DNA of 26,331 nt from Prevotellaceae bacterium. GTDB lineage: Bacteria > Bacteroidota > Bacteroidia > Bacteroidales > Paludibacteraceae. Each line of letters begins with the position of its first letter. Position 1 is the stretch's first letter. The stretch is taken from the NCBI GenBank assembly GCA_031290375.1, contig JAITNR010000195.1:1-26331 (forward strand), written 5' to 3'. A program made the translations under genes and the position numbers. The notes beneath the pieces are model-generated. The model was not told the origin of the DNA and did no database searches. It saw only the letters and a program-made list of their open reading frames with translations. Shown here piece after piece: positions 1-8,162 of the stretch.

Positions 1-15
1 ATTAATTTTAAACTT

Positions 16-2148
16 TCAACTTTCAATTATCTGAAAGTCCAAGTATCGTTTGGTGAGGTCTGCTTTGGCGATTTTGATTTTCACATCGTCTCCGATTTGA
101 TATTTTTTGCGGTATTTTCTGCCTATCAGACAATAATTTTTGTCATCAAAACTGTAAATATCGTCCTGCAAATCTCTGATGTAAATCATTCCTTCGCATT
201 TGTTTTCCTTGATTTCTACGTAGATACCCCAAGTGTTGACGCCCGAAATTACGCCGTCATAAAGATTGCCTATTTTGTCGGACATAAATTCTACTTGCTT
301 GTATTTGATAGATGTTCGTTCGGCACTTGCGGCTCGTTGCTCCATTTCGGATGAATGTTTGCAAAGATTTTCGTAAAAATTGACGTTGCCGTTGGAATTT
401 TGGTCATTAAGATACTGAGAAAGCAGCCGGTGGACTATCATATCAGGCAAACGGCGAATTGGAGATGTAAAATGAGTGTAATACTTCATTGCAAGTCCGT
501 AATGACCTATATTTTGAGTAGAATAAAGTGCTTTTGCCATTGATCGAATAGCGAGAGTTTCAATCATATTTTGCTCTTTTTTGCCCGAAACTTCGTCCAA
601 AAGGTTATTTATTGACGAGGAGACGGCTATTCTTTTGCCTTCGGTCTTAATTTTGTAACCAAAAGTCTTTATAAATTCGGCAAATTTTGACAGCTTTTCA
701 ATATTTGGAACATCGTGAATACGATAGACAAAAGTTTTTTTATTTGCAGCAGAAGAAAGGACTTTGCCGATATGAGTAGCTACCGTTTTATTAGCCAAAA
801 GCATAAATTCTTCAACAAGATGATTGCTCTCTTTTGCTTCTTTAAAATATACGTCAACCGGCTTTCCTTTTTCGTCTATTTCAAACGCGACTTCCGTTCT
901 CTCAAAGGCGATTGAGCCTTGTGCAAAACGTTTGGCGCGGAGAATTTTTGCAAGTTCGTTGAGTTTGAGAATTTCGTTGTTGTAATCACCTTCTCCGGTT
1001 TCGATAATCTGCTGAGCCTCCTGATATGTAAAACGTCTGTCGGACAAAATCACTGTCTTAATTATTTTATAATCGAGAATTTCTGCAAAATTATTAAGTT
1101 TAAAAACGACTGAATATGTAAGTTTTTCTTCATTTGGTCGGAGGGAGCAGATAAAATTGCTCAATCTTTCGGGTAGCATCGGCACTGTTCTGTCAACTAA
1201 ATAAATGGAAGTGGCACGTTTGACAGCTTCTTTGTCAATAATATCGTCCTGCTTGACATAGTGTGTAACGTCAGCGATATGCACACCGACTTCCCAATTT
1301 TCATTTTCTTGGCGGATTGAAAGGGCGTCATCGAAGTCCTTTGCTTCTTTTGGGTCGATTGTAAAAGTTGGAACTGCGCGCATATCGAAGCGTTTGGCTA
1401 TTTCCTGTTCGGTGATTTTGTTGTCGATTTTGTTTGCCTCGTTTTCAACTTCTTGCGGATAGCGGTAAGGCAGTCCAAATTCTGCGAGAATTGCATGCAT
1501 TTCGGTGTCGTTGTCTCCGGTTTCGCCGAGTACATCAATGATTTCGCCGATAGGATTTTCGTATTTGTCTTCCCAGAAAGTTATGGTGGCGATACATTTT
1601 TGTCCTTTTTTTGCTCCGTTTAGTTTGTTTATTGGAATAATTATGTCGTGTGGAATTTGTTTTTTGTCTGTTTTGAGAAAAGCTATTTCGTGTTTGATTT
1701 CTAATATTCCAACGAATGTTTCTCGGTTTCGTTTGAGTACTTCTGTTACTTCTCCTTCGAGTTCTTTTTTTCGGCGGGTTGGATAGAGCATGATTTTGAC
1801 ATGGTCTCCGTTGAGTGCGCAGTTCATTGATCGTTCGGCGATAAAGATATTTTCGCCTCCGTCATCTGGGATAAGATATGTTTTGTGAGCTACGAGTCCT
1901 CTGTCGATTAGTCCTGTGAGGTAGCTTGTACTTTGGTTGAACCTGTATTTTCCGTTTGAAACTTCGCGAATAATTTTTTGTTCTGCCAGTTCAAACAGGG
2001 CATTGATGACATGGACTTTTGCTTCTTTTTTGTTTATATTTAGTGCGTGAGCCACCTGTCTATAGTTCAGGTGTTTTGAAGGTTTATCGCCGAACAATGC
2101 TGTGATTTTGGCGGTTAACTCTTCCATCCTTAATGATTTCTTTGACAT
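16..2148 (-). CDS. rnr: Ribonuclease R (RNB-family 3'-5' exoribonuclease)
   Basis: Processive 3'-5' exoribonuclease that degrades structured RNA and helps in rRNA and tmRNA-linked quality control in the cytoplasm. The 710 residues fit the family in length and order: a winged-helix-like N-terminus (about 1-70), cold-shock OB folds (about 75-210), the RNB catalytic domain (about 255-580) and a C-terminal S1 domain (about 630-708). The catalytic acidic cluster is visible as TIDPKEAKDFDDA with D265, D271, D273 and D274. The RNB signature HFTSPIRRLPD lies near residue 565. The start is an ATG at 2148. No TAnnTTTG promoter is seen in the 54-bp gap upstream, so it is probably co-transcribed with the DUF5103 gene. 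It ends close to the left window edge. Identity is secure. Confidence 0.96.
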   Translation of the reverse strand: MSKKSLRMEELTAKITALFGDKPSKHLNYRQVAHALNINKKEAKVHVINALFELAEQKIIREVSNGKYRFNQSTSYLTGLIDRGLVAHKTYLIPDDGGENIFIAERSMNCALNGDHVKIMLYPTRRKKELEGEVTEVLKRNRETFVGILEIKHEIAFLKTDKKQIPHDIIIPINKLNGAKKGQKCIATITFWEDKYENPIGEIIDVLGETGDNDTEMHAILAEFGLPYRYPQEVENEANKIDNKITEQEIAKRFDMRAVPTFTIDPKEAKDFDDALSIRQENENWEVGVHIADVTHYVKQDDIIDKEAVKRATSIYLVDRTVPMLPERLSNFICSLRPNEEKLTYSVVFKLNNFAEILDYKIIKTVILSDRRFTYQEAQQIIETGEGDYNNEILKLNELAKILRAKRFAQGSIAFERTEVAFEIDEKGKPVDVYFKEAKESNHLVEEFMLLANKTVATHIGKVLSSAANKKTFVYRIHDVPNIEKLSKFAEFIKTFGYKIKTEGKRIAVSSSINNLLDEVSGKKEQNMIETLAIRSMAKALYSTQNIGHYGLAMKYYTHFTSPIRRLPDMIVHRLLSQYLNDQNSNGNVNFYENLCKHSSEMEQRAASAERTSIKYKQVEFMSDKIGNLYDGVISGVNTWGIYVEIKENKCEGMIYIRDLQDDIYSFDDKNYCLIGRKYRKKYQIGDDVKIKIAKADLTKRYLDFQIIES

Positions 2149-2154
2149 ATAATA

Positions 2155-2186
2155 ATTGAATGATTGAATAATTGAGTAATTGAGTA
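2155..2186. repeat. Four 8-bp tandem units between rnr and the DUF5103 gene
   Basis: The gap between two minus-strand genes holds four consecutive 8-bp units: ATTGAATG, ATTGAATA, ATTGAGTA and ATTGAGTA. The tract is intergenic and lies just upstream of the rnr start. Similar AATT-rich tracts sit in other gaps of this window, for example near 6795-6820 and 12221-12245. A function is not evident. Confidence 0.7.
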
Positions 2187-2202
2187 ACAGTATATCGGTT
2201 AT

Positions 2203-3456
2203 TCAGTTATTTAAGACTTCTACACCTATTAGTTTGTCGTATCTTCCTCCGAAGGGTCGATGGTAAACCATTATTGTGTATTCGTTTTGTGTTTGCCAGT
2301 AGCTGCCTTCAAAGGTTTGTAGAGTGGCGGTGTTTTTGTTTTTTGGTAAAAAAGCGTACATAAACCCATATCCTCCTTGCTTTAACATTAATGTTTTATG
2401 GTAAATACCCAGATCGGTGTCGTAATCCATTTTGGAGTTTTCGTTGAAAACGTTGTTGGTTAGTTCTCCCATGATGTGGATTTCGCAGTCTTTGAACGGT
2501 GTTTTTGCGGGCAACAGAAAATGCACCCACATATAGTCTGGGGTGAAGTTGTCATAATCATTGTTTTTACGGTGAATAATAAAAAGTCCATCGACATCGA
2601 GTCCTGATGTTGGTGAAGAGGAGTTGTTTCTGGGGGTTGCAGGATAGAGGAATACGTTGTAGTAGTCGGCTTTTATTTCAATTTTGTCGATTTCGCCGCT
2701 GAAAGCATATTCGGATGGGAAATCAATTATTCGGTATTGGTTTCCGCCTTCAAATATCAGGTTTTTGTTTTTGGTGTAGGTTTGTTTGTTGAGGCTTGTA
2801 AAGGTTGGTTTAAGGTTGAGGACGGCATTGTCTTTCCTGCGATTTTGAAATACATTGACATCAATTTCTGCGAATGCGTTTTGTACTTTGTATCCTGTGT
2901 TGTCGATGATAAAATCTAATTGTTGGTATCTGCCGTTGAATTCAATATCGGTGTGTGATGTGGTTGAAGCCGCAACCTTAACCTGCGACTCACAGACATA
3001 AAAAACGGCTGTGGCAGCCGGGCGGGAAAAATCATTATCTTCGGCTATTATCACTGCATAATTGCCTGATACCTTGAACGCGAAGTTATCGTCTGGTATC
3101 TCAAACCGGTAGTTTGCATAGTTGGTAACGGTATTTACTGACAGATTGACTTCATCAATTGAGCCGTAATAGAAACCGTTTATATATTCAATTTCGGATA
3201 AAACTGAGGGAGAAAAGTCTTTGTTGCAATGAATTATTTTGTAATAAAAATTTTTGTGACCGTAGTGCATTTCATCGAAGGAAATGCTTAGTTTTTCGTT
3301 TGTGTTCAGTTCTATTACTGGGAGTTCTAATGGTTTGTTGACAGGATAAATCTGGAGGGTTTTTACTTCTGGATTAAAAATCTGTGTCTGATAATTTTTG
3401 GCAACTCCCAAAATAGCAATTATAGAGAGGGTAAATATTGTGATAGGCTTTTTCAT
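2203..3456 (-). CDS. DUF5103-type protein, putative type IX secretion system plug protein
   Basis: A secreted Bacteroidota protein of the DUF5103 family, some members of which are described as plug proteins of the type IX secretion translocon (family knowledge recalled, not searched). The reading frame is open back to 3507, but the ATG at 3456 begins a good signal peptide (MKKPITIFTLSIIAILGVA), so I chose 417 residues starting there. Family-like stretches include YYYKIIHC followed by an SEIEYINGF segment, an NRRKDNAVLNLKPTF segment and FEGGNQYRIIDFPS. The body looks like beta-sandwich folds without membrane helices. It is the first gene of a probable two-gene unit with rnr and has a promoter at 3505-3535. 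The T9SS role is an inference from family membership. Confidence 0.8.
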   Translation of the reverse strand: MKKPITIFTLSIIAILGVAKNYQTQIFNPEVKTLQIYPVNKPLELPVIELNTNEKLSISFDEMHYGHKNFYYKIIHCNKDFSPSVLSEIEYINGFYYGSIDEVNLSVNTVTNYANYRFEIPDDNFAFKVSGNYAVIIAEDNDFSRPAATAVFYVCESQVKVAASTTSHTDIEFNGRYQQLDFIIDNTGYKVQNAFAEIDVNVFQNRRKDNAVLNLKPTFTSLNKQTYTKNKNLIFEGGNQYRIIDFPSEYAFSGEIDKIEIKADYYNVFLYPATPRNNSSSPTSGLDVDGLFIIHRKNNDYDNFTPDYMWVHFLLPAKTPFKDCEIHIMGELTNNVFNENSKMDYDTDLGIYHKTLMLKQGGYGFMYAFLPKNKNTATLQTFEGSYWQTQNEYTIMVYHRPFGGRYDKLIGVEVLNN

Positions 3457-3470
3457 AAATGACAGTTTAT

Positions 3471-3498
3471 TTTGCTTGGTTATTTTTTTGTATCTTTG
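3471..3498 (+). promoter_or_regulatory. Candidate promoter of sodB-pfp
   Basis: TATCTTTG at 3491-3498 matches the TAnnTTTG -7 box, with a TTTG at 3471-3474. The spacer is 16 bases, shorter than the usual 19, so the -33 assignment is weak. Transcription would start near 3504, about 60 nt before the sodB ATG. Confidence 0.45.
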
Positions 3499-3504
3499 TA
3501 ACGA

Positions 3505-3535
3505 CAAAATTAGTAAAATTTTGTCTTATAGCAAA
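3505..3535 (-). promoter_or_regulatory. Bacteroidota-type promoter of the DUF5103-rnr unit
   Basis: Read on the minus strand, TTTG (3535-3532) is followed by exactly 19 bases and then TAATTTTG (3512-3505), matching the TTTG/N19/TAnnTTTG consensus. The expected transcription start is near 3498, leaving a leader of about 40 nt before the ATG at 3456. It faces and overlaps a candidate plus-strand promoter. Confidence 0.75.
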
Positions 3536-3564
3536 AATAATAATAATCAAATACAATTAAAATT

Positions 3565-4143
3565 ATGACGTTTGAACTTATTCATCTTCCTTACGCTTCT
3601 GATGCGTTGGGATCGGTTATTTCTCAGAAAACTGTAGCGTTTCATCATGGCAAACATCTTGCCACATACGTTAGTAACCTCAACAACCTGATAACTGGCA
3701 CAGAGTTTGAGAATGCTGATTTGGAAACTATTGTAAAAAAATCAGAAGGTGGAATCTTTAATAATGCGGGGCAAATTTTGAATCACAATCTTTATTTCCT
3801 GCAATTTTCGCCTGTTGCTGTTGTTGATAAACCAGCGGGAAAACTTGCGCAAATGATAGATGTTCAGTTTGGCAGTTTTGCAAATTTTCAGAAGGAATTT
3901 GAGATGGCTGGTACTTCGTTGTTTGGTTCTGGTTGGGTTTGGCTTTCGGCTGGAATTGACGGTACGCTCAAGATCACTAAAGAGGTGAATGCCGGCAATC
4001 CGCTCAGAAACGGCGACAAGCCTCTTCTCTGCTTTGATGTATGGGAGCACGCCTACTATCTTGATTACCAAAACCGCCGAGCTGACCACATAAAAGGACT
4101 TTGGGCAATTATCGACTGGAATGTGGTTGAGGGAAGACTTTAA
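3565..4143 (+). CDS. sodB: Superoxide dismutase, Fe-type (Fe/Mn family)
   Basis: Dismutates superoxide to oxygen and hydrogen peroxide in the cytoplasm. The 192-residue length is normal. All four metal ligands are visible: H27 (in FHHGKH), H74 (in LNHNLYF), D158 and H162 (in DVWEHAYYLDY). Q70, four residues before H74, is the second-sphere glutamine at the position typical of Fe-SODs. Bacteroidota enzymes of this type can be cambialistic (Fe or Mn), so metal use in the cell is not certain. The ATG at 3565 gives a standard N-terminus (MTFELIHLPY). pfp follows 17 bp downstream, suggesting one transcript. Confidence 0.96.
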   Translation: MTFELIHLPYASDALGSVISQKTVAFHHGKHLATYVSNLNNLITGTEFENADLETIVKKSEGGIFNNAGQILNHNLYFLQFSPVAVVDKPAGKLAQMIDVQFGSFANFQKEFEMAGTSLFGSGWVWLSAGIDGTLKITKEVNAGNPLRNGDKPLLCFDVWEHAYYLDYQNRRADHIKGLWAIIDWNVVEGRL

Positions 4144-4160
4144 AAATTAAATAAAAAATT

Positions 4161-5807
4161 ATGAATGAAAGTCCGTTACAAACAGCAAGATATGAATATC
4201 AGCCAAAAACCCCTGATGTTCTACGCGACAACGTAATGATTCGCGTTGGCGAACCGACAGAATCCATCGCCGACCGGCAGGAAATTCAAAGAGCGTTTCC
4301 AAACACTTACGGTTCGCCTTTGGTTTACTTTGAAAAATCAGCCATAAAAATTGATTATCCTCAAATCAACGTTGGGGTAATTCTTTCGGGCGGACAAGCT
4401 CCCGGCGGGCATAATGTTATTGCAGGGCTTTTTGACAGCCTGAAAAAACTTAACTCTAACAATCGTCTTTATGGCTTTCTTGGTGGTCCGGGCGGGTTAA
4501 TCGAACATCAATACAAGGAACTGACAGCCAATATTATTGACGCATACCGCAATACCGGTGGTTTCGACATAATCGGCTCCGGACGCACAAAACTCGAAAC
4601 GGAAGAGCAATTTGAAAGTGGCTTGAGGATATGCGAAAAGTTGAATATTAAGGCAATAGTAATTATCGGCGGGGACGACTCAAACACTAATGCCTGCATT
4701 CTGGCTGAGTATTACATGCAAAAAGGCTCTGATGTTCAGATAATCGGCTGCCCGAAAACCATTGACGGCGACCTGAAAAACGAGATGATTGAAACTTCGT
4801 TCGGCTTCGATACTGCCTGTAAAGTCTATTCAGAGTTAATTGGCAACATTCAGCGAGATGCCGGTTCTGCACGCAAATATTGGCACTTTATTCGTCTTAT
4901 GGGCAGAAGTGCATCGCATATTACGTTGGAATGCAGCTTGTTGTGTCAGCCGAATATTACGATTGTTTCCGAAGAAGTTGAGGCTAAAAACTTTACTTTG
5001 AACGACATTGTGGAAGACATTGCAGTAGTTATTGCCAAACGAGCCGATGCAGGTTTGAACTTTGGCACGATACTTATTCCTGAGGGATTGCTCGAATTTA
5101 TTTCGGCAATAAAAAAACTTATTGCCGAACTCAACGATTTGCTGGCAGACAATAATGAAATCTTGAATCTTAACACAAATGACCAAAAGTACGATTTTAT
5201 TACAAAAATTCTTTCGGAAGAAAATAAAAAGACATTTTTCTCATTGCCGAAAGCTATTGCCTTGCAGTTGAGCCTTGACAGAGATTCGCATGGCAACGTC
5301 CAGGTATCCTTGATAGAAACAGAAAAATTGCTTATCGAAATGGTTGGCAAACGCTTGGAACAGATGAAATCGGAAGGAAAATATAAGGGCAAATTCTCTT
5401 CTGTCAATCATTTCTTCGGGTATGAGGGGCGTTGTGCTTCACCTTCAAATTTTGATGCCGATTATTGTTACTCTCTTGGCGTTACTGCTTCGTTGCTTGT
5501 TGTTGCGGGCAAAACGGGTTATATGGCTTCCATAAAAAACCTTACTGCACACGCATCGAAGTGGCTTGCGGGCGGCGTACCCATTACTATGATGTTTAAT
5601 ATGGAAAAAAAGAGCGGCAAACTAAAGCCCGTTATCCAAAAAGCCCTTGTCAATTTGGACGGAGAGCCGTTTAAATTCCTCCAAACAAACCGTGAGTTGT
5701 GGGCAAGTGCTGAAGATACCTTTGTCTACCCGGGAGCGATTCAATATTTTGGACCGTCTGAGGTGTGCGACAAGCCAACAAGGACATTGTTGTTGGAAAG
5801 CCGCTGA
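4161..5807 (+). CDS. pfp: Pyrophosphate-fructose 6-phosphate 1-phosphotransferase (long, PfpB-like form)
   Basis: Reversibly phosphorylates fructose 6-phosphate to fructose 1,6-bisphosphate using PPi instead of ATP. The 548 residues fit the long class related to the plant beta subunit. The N-terminal nucleotide-fold loop is SGGQAPGGHN (76-85). GGDDSN (170-175) carries the second Asp (D173) that marks PPi use in place of the glycine of ATP-dependent enzymes. PKTIDGDL (198-205) supplies K199, D202 and D204. MGRS (247-250) contacts the sugar phosphate. A later YEGRCASPSNFDADY segment contributes to sugar binding. It lies 17 bp after sodB. Use of PPi makes glycolysis reversible here, common in anaerobic Bacteroidota. 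Confidence 0.94.
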   Translation: MNESPLQTARYEYQPKTPDVLRDNVMIRVGEPTESIADRQEIQRAFPNTYGSPLVYFEKSAIKIDYPQINVGVILSGGQAPGGHNVIAGLFDSLKKLNSNNRLYGFLGGPGGLIEHQYKELTANIIDAYRNTGGFDIIGSGRTKLETEEQFESGLRICEKLNIKAIVIIGGDDSNTNACILAEYYMQKGSDVQIIGCPKTIDGDLKNEMIETSFGFDTACKVYSELIGNIQRDAGSARKYWHFIRLMGRSASHITLECSLLCQPNITIVSEEVEAKNFTLNDIVEDIAVVIAKRADAGLNFGTILIPEGLLEFISAIKKLIAELNDLLADNNEILNLNTNDQKYDFITKILSEENKKTFFSLPKAIALQLSLDRDSHGNVQVSLIETEKLLIEMVGKRLEQMKSEGKYKGKFSSVNHFFGYEGRCASPSNFDADYCYSLGVTASLLVVAGKTGYMASIKNLTAHASKWLAGGVPITMMFNMEKKSGKLKPVIQKALVNLDGEPFKFLQTNRELWASAEDTFVYPGAIQYFGPSEVCDKPTRTLLLESR

Positions 5808-5829
5808 AAACGAACGGGGAATAACGCAC

Positions 5830-5873
5830 TGTGTCGTTCTAAAAATCTGTAACAGGTTTTTTAGAACGACACA
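5830..5873. repeat. Long perfect inverted repeat between convergent pfp and the RNA methyltransferase gene
   Basis: TGTGTCGTTCTAAAAA (5830-5845) and TTTTTAGAACGACACA (5858-5873) form a 16-bp perfect stem around a 12-base loop, which itself can pair as CTG/CAG. It lies in the gap between two convergent genes, so a bidirectional transcription end is plausible. It is not a textbook intrinsic terminator, because the T run is inside the stem. It also appears to split a short sequence found intact near 24827. Confidence 0.75.
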
Positions 5874-5922
5874 CAACAAGGCTGTACTGAAGAAGTATGG
5901 CACTGTTTTTTCGTTCCCTGTT

Positions 5923-6684
5923 TTAAAGGAATCGTCTTTTAAATTCAGACAGTGTTATCGCTGTTGCGGCTGCTACATTGAGAGATTCTGATTTTTGGAT
6001 ATTGTTGGAAAAATTTGGAATGAAAAGTTTGTTGGTTATAAATCTTTGAATATCAGGGGAAATTCCGTTTCCCTCGTTGCCCATAACTACTATGCCGTTT
6101 TTGGTCAGGTTTGCGGTGTAAATGTTTCTACCATCAAGCATTGTGCCGTATATATTGATGTGCATTTTTGTCGTATTACTCACAAACTCCTCCAAATCAA
6201 CGTAATATACGTTGACGTTTGCCATTGCACCCATAGTTGCCTGTACTGCTTTCGGGTTGTAAATATCGACTGTGGTGTGTGAACAAACAATGCTCGAAAC
6301 CCCGAACCAATCGGCTATTCTCAGTATTGTGCCAAAATTTCCTGGGTCTTGTATTGTGTCAAGCACCAAAACTAAATTTTCCTTATATTTTTCTATGTTA
6401 AACACCTCTAATTCAGGTTTTTTAAATACGGCAAGTGCATCTTGCGGAGTTTTTAGCGAAGATATTTTTTTGAGTTCTTCCAATTTTTTTACCTCGATCA
6501 CCTCTTTTGCCATGATGTTGTTCGACAGGAGAAAATCTTTGGTTGCCACCATTGTGTTGCACTCAAATTTTCCCGCCAAATCCAGTATCAATTTTTCCCC
6601 CTCGGCAACAAATACGCCTGCCTCGTCCCTGAATTTCTTCAATTTCAAAGATGAAATAGTTTTTATCTGATTTTTTGACAGCAC
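5923..6684 (-). CDS. TrmH/SpoU-family RNA 2'-O-methyltransferase
   Basis: SPOUT-class, SAM-dependent methyltransferase that 2'-O-methylates a ribose in rRNA or tRNA; the exact target cannot be read from sequence. The three SpoU motifs are present: IQDPGNFGTILRIADWFG with the conserved Asn and Arg, VVMGNEGNGIS, and SESLNVAAATAI, which form the trefoil knot. A substrate-binding domain occupies the first 80 or so residues. The frame opens at a TTG (6705), but that codon lies inside a promoter box, so I place the start at GTG 6684. That gives 253 residues beginning with the family-like (M)LSKNQIK. The gene converges on pfp and lies downstream of the secY terminator with its own promoter. Confidence 0.9.
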   Translation of the reverse strand: MLSKNQIKTISSLKLKKFRDEAGVFVAEGEKLILDLAGKFECNTMVATKDFLLSNNIMAKEVIEVKKLEELKKISSLKTPQDALAVFKKPELEVFNIEKYKENLVLVLDTIQDPGNFGTILRIADWFGVSSIVCSHTTVDIYNPKAVQATMGAMANVNVYYVDLEEFVSNTTKMHINIYGTMLDGRNIYTANLTKNGIVVMGNEGNGISPDIQRFITNKLFIPNFSNNIQKSESLNVAAATAITLSEFKRRFL

Positions 6685-6702
6685 GGTTCTATTTTTTTGA
6701 CA

Positions 6703-6710
6703 CAAAGTTA
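6703..6710 (-). promoter_or_regulatory. -7 box upstream of the TrmH-family gene
   Basis: On the minus strand TAACTTTG (6710-6703) matches TAnnTTTG. Transcription would begin near 6697, leaving about 12 nt before GTG 6684. No convincing TTTG lies 19-20 bases upstream, so the -33 part is missing or weak. The box includes the TTG that would otherwise be taken as the start codon. Confidence 0.5.
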
Positions 6711-6762
6711 CTATTTTTTTGCTAATCTTTTGTGTGTAACTTTCAACTGCAATTTATGTGAT

Positions 6763-6794
6763 AAAAAAGACCGCTCCATTTTCAAAGGGCGGTC
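6763..6794 (-). terminator. Intrinsic terminator after secY
   Basis: On the minus strand GACCGCCC (6794-6787) pairs with GGAGCGGTC (6777-6769) with one mismatch, around an AT-rich loop, followed directly by six T (6768-6763). This is a classical rho-independent terminator. It sits 28 bp past the secY stop and ends the ribosomal protein block. Confidence 0.88.
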
Positions 6795-6821
6795 AAATTT
6801 CAAGTTTCAATTCTCAATTAA

Positions 6822-8162
6822 TCAGTATGCAGCCATTGAGCCTGAGCGTCCTTTGATTCTGCCGCCTGATTTTAACAGCCCGTCATAATGACGCATCAGA
6901 AGGTGGCTTTCGATTTGTTGCAAAGTGTCAAGCACAACGCCGACCAAAATTAACAATGAGGTTCCTCCGAAAAACTGTGAAAACCCTGTTGTAATTTTGA
7001 AAAATCTTGCGAATGCAGGCATAATAGCGATAACAGCAAGGAAAATTGAACCCGGCAATACTATCCTTGACATAATGGTGTCGATGTATTCGGCTGTCTG
7101 TTTTCCCGGTTTTACTCCCGGAATAAATCCGTTATTACGTTTCATCTCTTCTGCTATCTGATTGTGATTGAATGTAATAGCAGTATAAAAATAGGTAAAT
7201 GCAATGATGAATACCGCAAGAATAAAATTGTGCCAGAACCCCTGAGTGTCAATCAAGGCACGAATAAATCCGCCTGGGTTGCTGCTGCCGAGCGTAAACA
7301 TTACAGGCACCATCATAATTGCTTGCGCAAAAATGATAGGCATAACGCCCGCTGCATTTACTTTGAGTGGCAAATATTGACGAACACCGCCATATTGCTT
7401 GTTGCCAACAACACGTTTTGCATATTGAACAGGGATTTTTCTTGTCCCCTGTACCAACAGTATTGCTGCACCGATAACTACAAGGAAAATCACGATTTCG
7501 ACAAGGAACATAACCAAACCGCCTGCTCCGCTGTCGTTCATTCTGGTAATCAACTCCTGTGTCAGAGCCTGTGGCAAACGTGCTATGATACCAATCATAA
7601 TCAGCATCGAAATACCGTTTCCAATACCTTTGTCGGTCATTCTTTCACCAAGCCACATCACAAACATGGAACCTGCACAGAGAATCAGCGTAGAAGACGC
7701 ATTAAAAAAGAAACCTGTTGGCATGGTTGCACCTGCATTCTGCACTTGTGCGTGAATGTTTATAAGATACGAAGGTCCTTGCAGCAGCAAAATAGCCACC
7801 GTAAGATAACGTGTTATCTGGTTCATTCTTCTGCGTCCGCTTTCGCCCTCTTTCTGCATTTTTTGGAAATAGGGCACTGCTATTGTCAGCAACTGCACCA
7901 CGATAGATGCAGAAATGTACGGCATAATACCCAATGCAAAGATGGAGGCATTAGAGAAAGCACCACCGGAGAACATATCCAACAGCGCAAGCAATCCACC
8001 TGATGTCTGCGATTTCAAATTAACCAGAGACGCGGGGTCGATACCCGGAAGCACAATGAAAGAACCGAAGCGGTAAATCAGAATAAACAGTAGCGTTATT
8101 CCGATTTTAATCTTCAAATCTTCAATTTTCCAGATATTTTTAATAGTTTCAATAAGTCTCAT
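6822..8162 (-). CDS. secY: Protein translocase subunit SecY
   Basis: Central pore subunit of the SecYEG translocon in the inner membrane, which moves unfolded preproteins with SecA and inserts membrane proteins. The 446 residues give the usual ten hydrophobic helices, the first around residues 19-38 after an amphipathic N-terminus. Recognisable family stretches are GIMPYISASIVVQLL near residue 77, ERMTDKGIGNGISM and RKIPVQYAKRVVG. The start ATG at 8162 shares one base with the rplO stop, so the two are translationally coupled. It is the last gene of the block and is followed by a strong terminator; map and infA, which often follow secY, are not present. Confidence 0.97.
   Translation of the reverse strand: MRLIETIKNIWKIEDLKIKIGITLLFILIYRFGSFIVLPGIDPASLVNLKSQTSGGLLALLDMFSGGAFSNASIFALGIMPYISASIVVQLLTIAVPYFQKMQKEGESGRRRMNQITRYLTVAILLLQGPSYLINIHAQVQNAGATMPTGFFFNASSTLILCAGSMFVMWLGERMTDKGIGNGISMLIMIGIIARLPQALTQELITRMNDSGAGGLVMFLVEIVIFLVVIGAAILLVQGTRKIPVQYAKRVVGNKQYGGVRQYLPLKVNAAGVMPIIFAQAIMMVPVMFTLGSSNPGGFIRALIDTQGFWHNFILAVFIIAFTYFYTAITFNHNQIAEEMKRNNGFIPGVKPGKQTAEYIDTIMSRIVLPGSIFLAVIAIMPAFARFFKITTGFSQFFGGTSLLILVGVVLDTLQQIESHLLMRHYDGLLKSGGRIKGRSGSMAAY

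Noticed and set aside
7164..8003. A 279-codon plus-strand frame rich in Cys and His, opposite secY
   Set aside because: It lies fully antisense to a well-conserved secY. Its His/Cys richness reflects reading membrane-protein codons backwards, and no zinc-binding pattern is regular.
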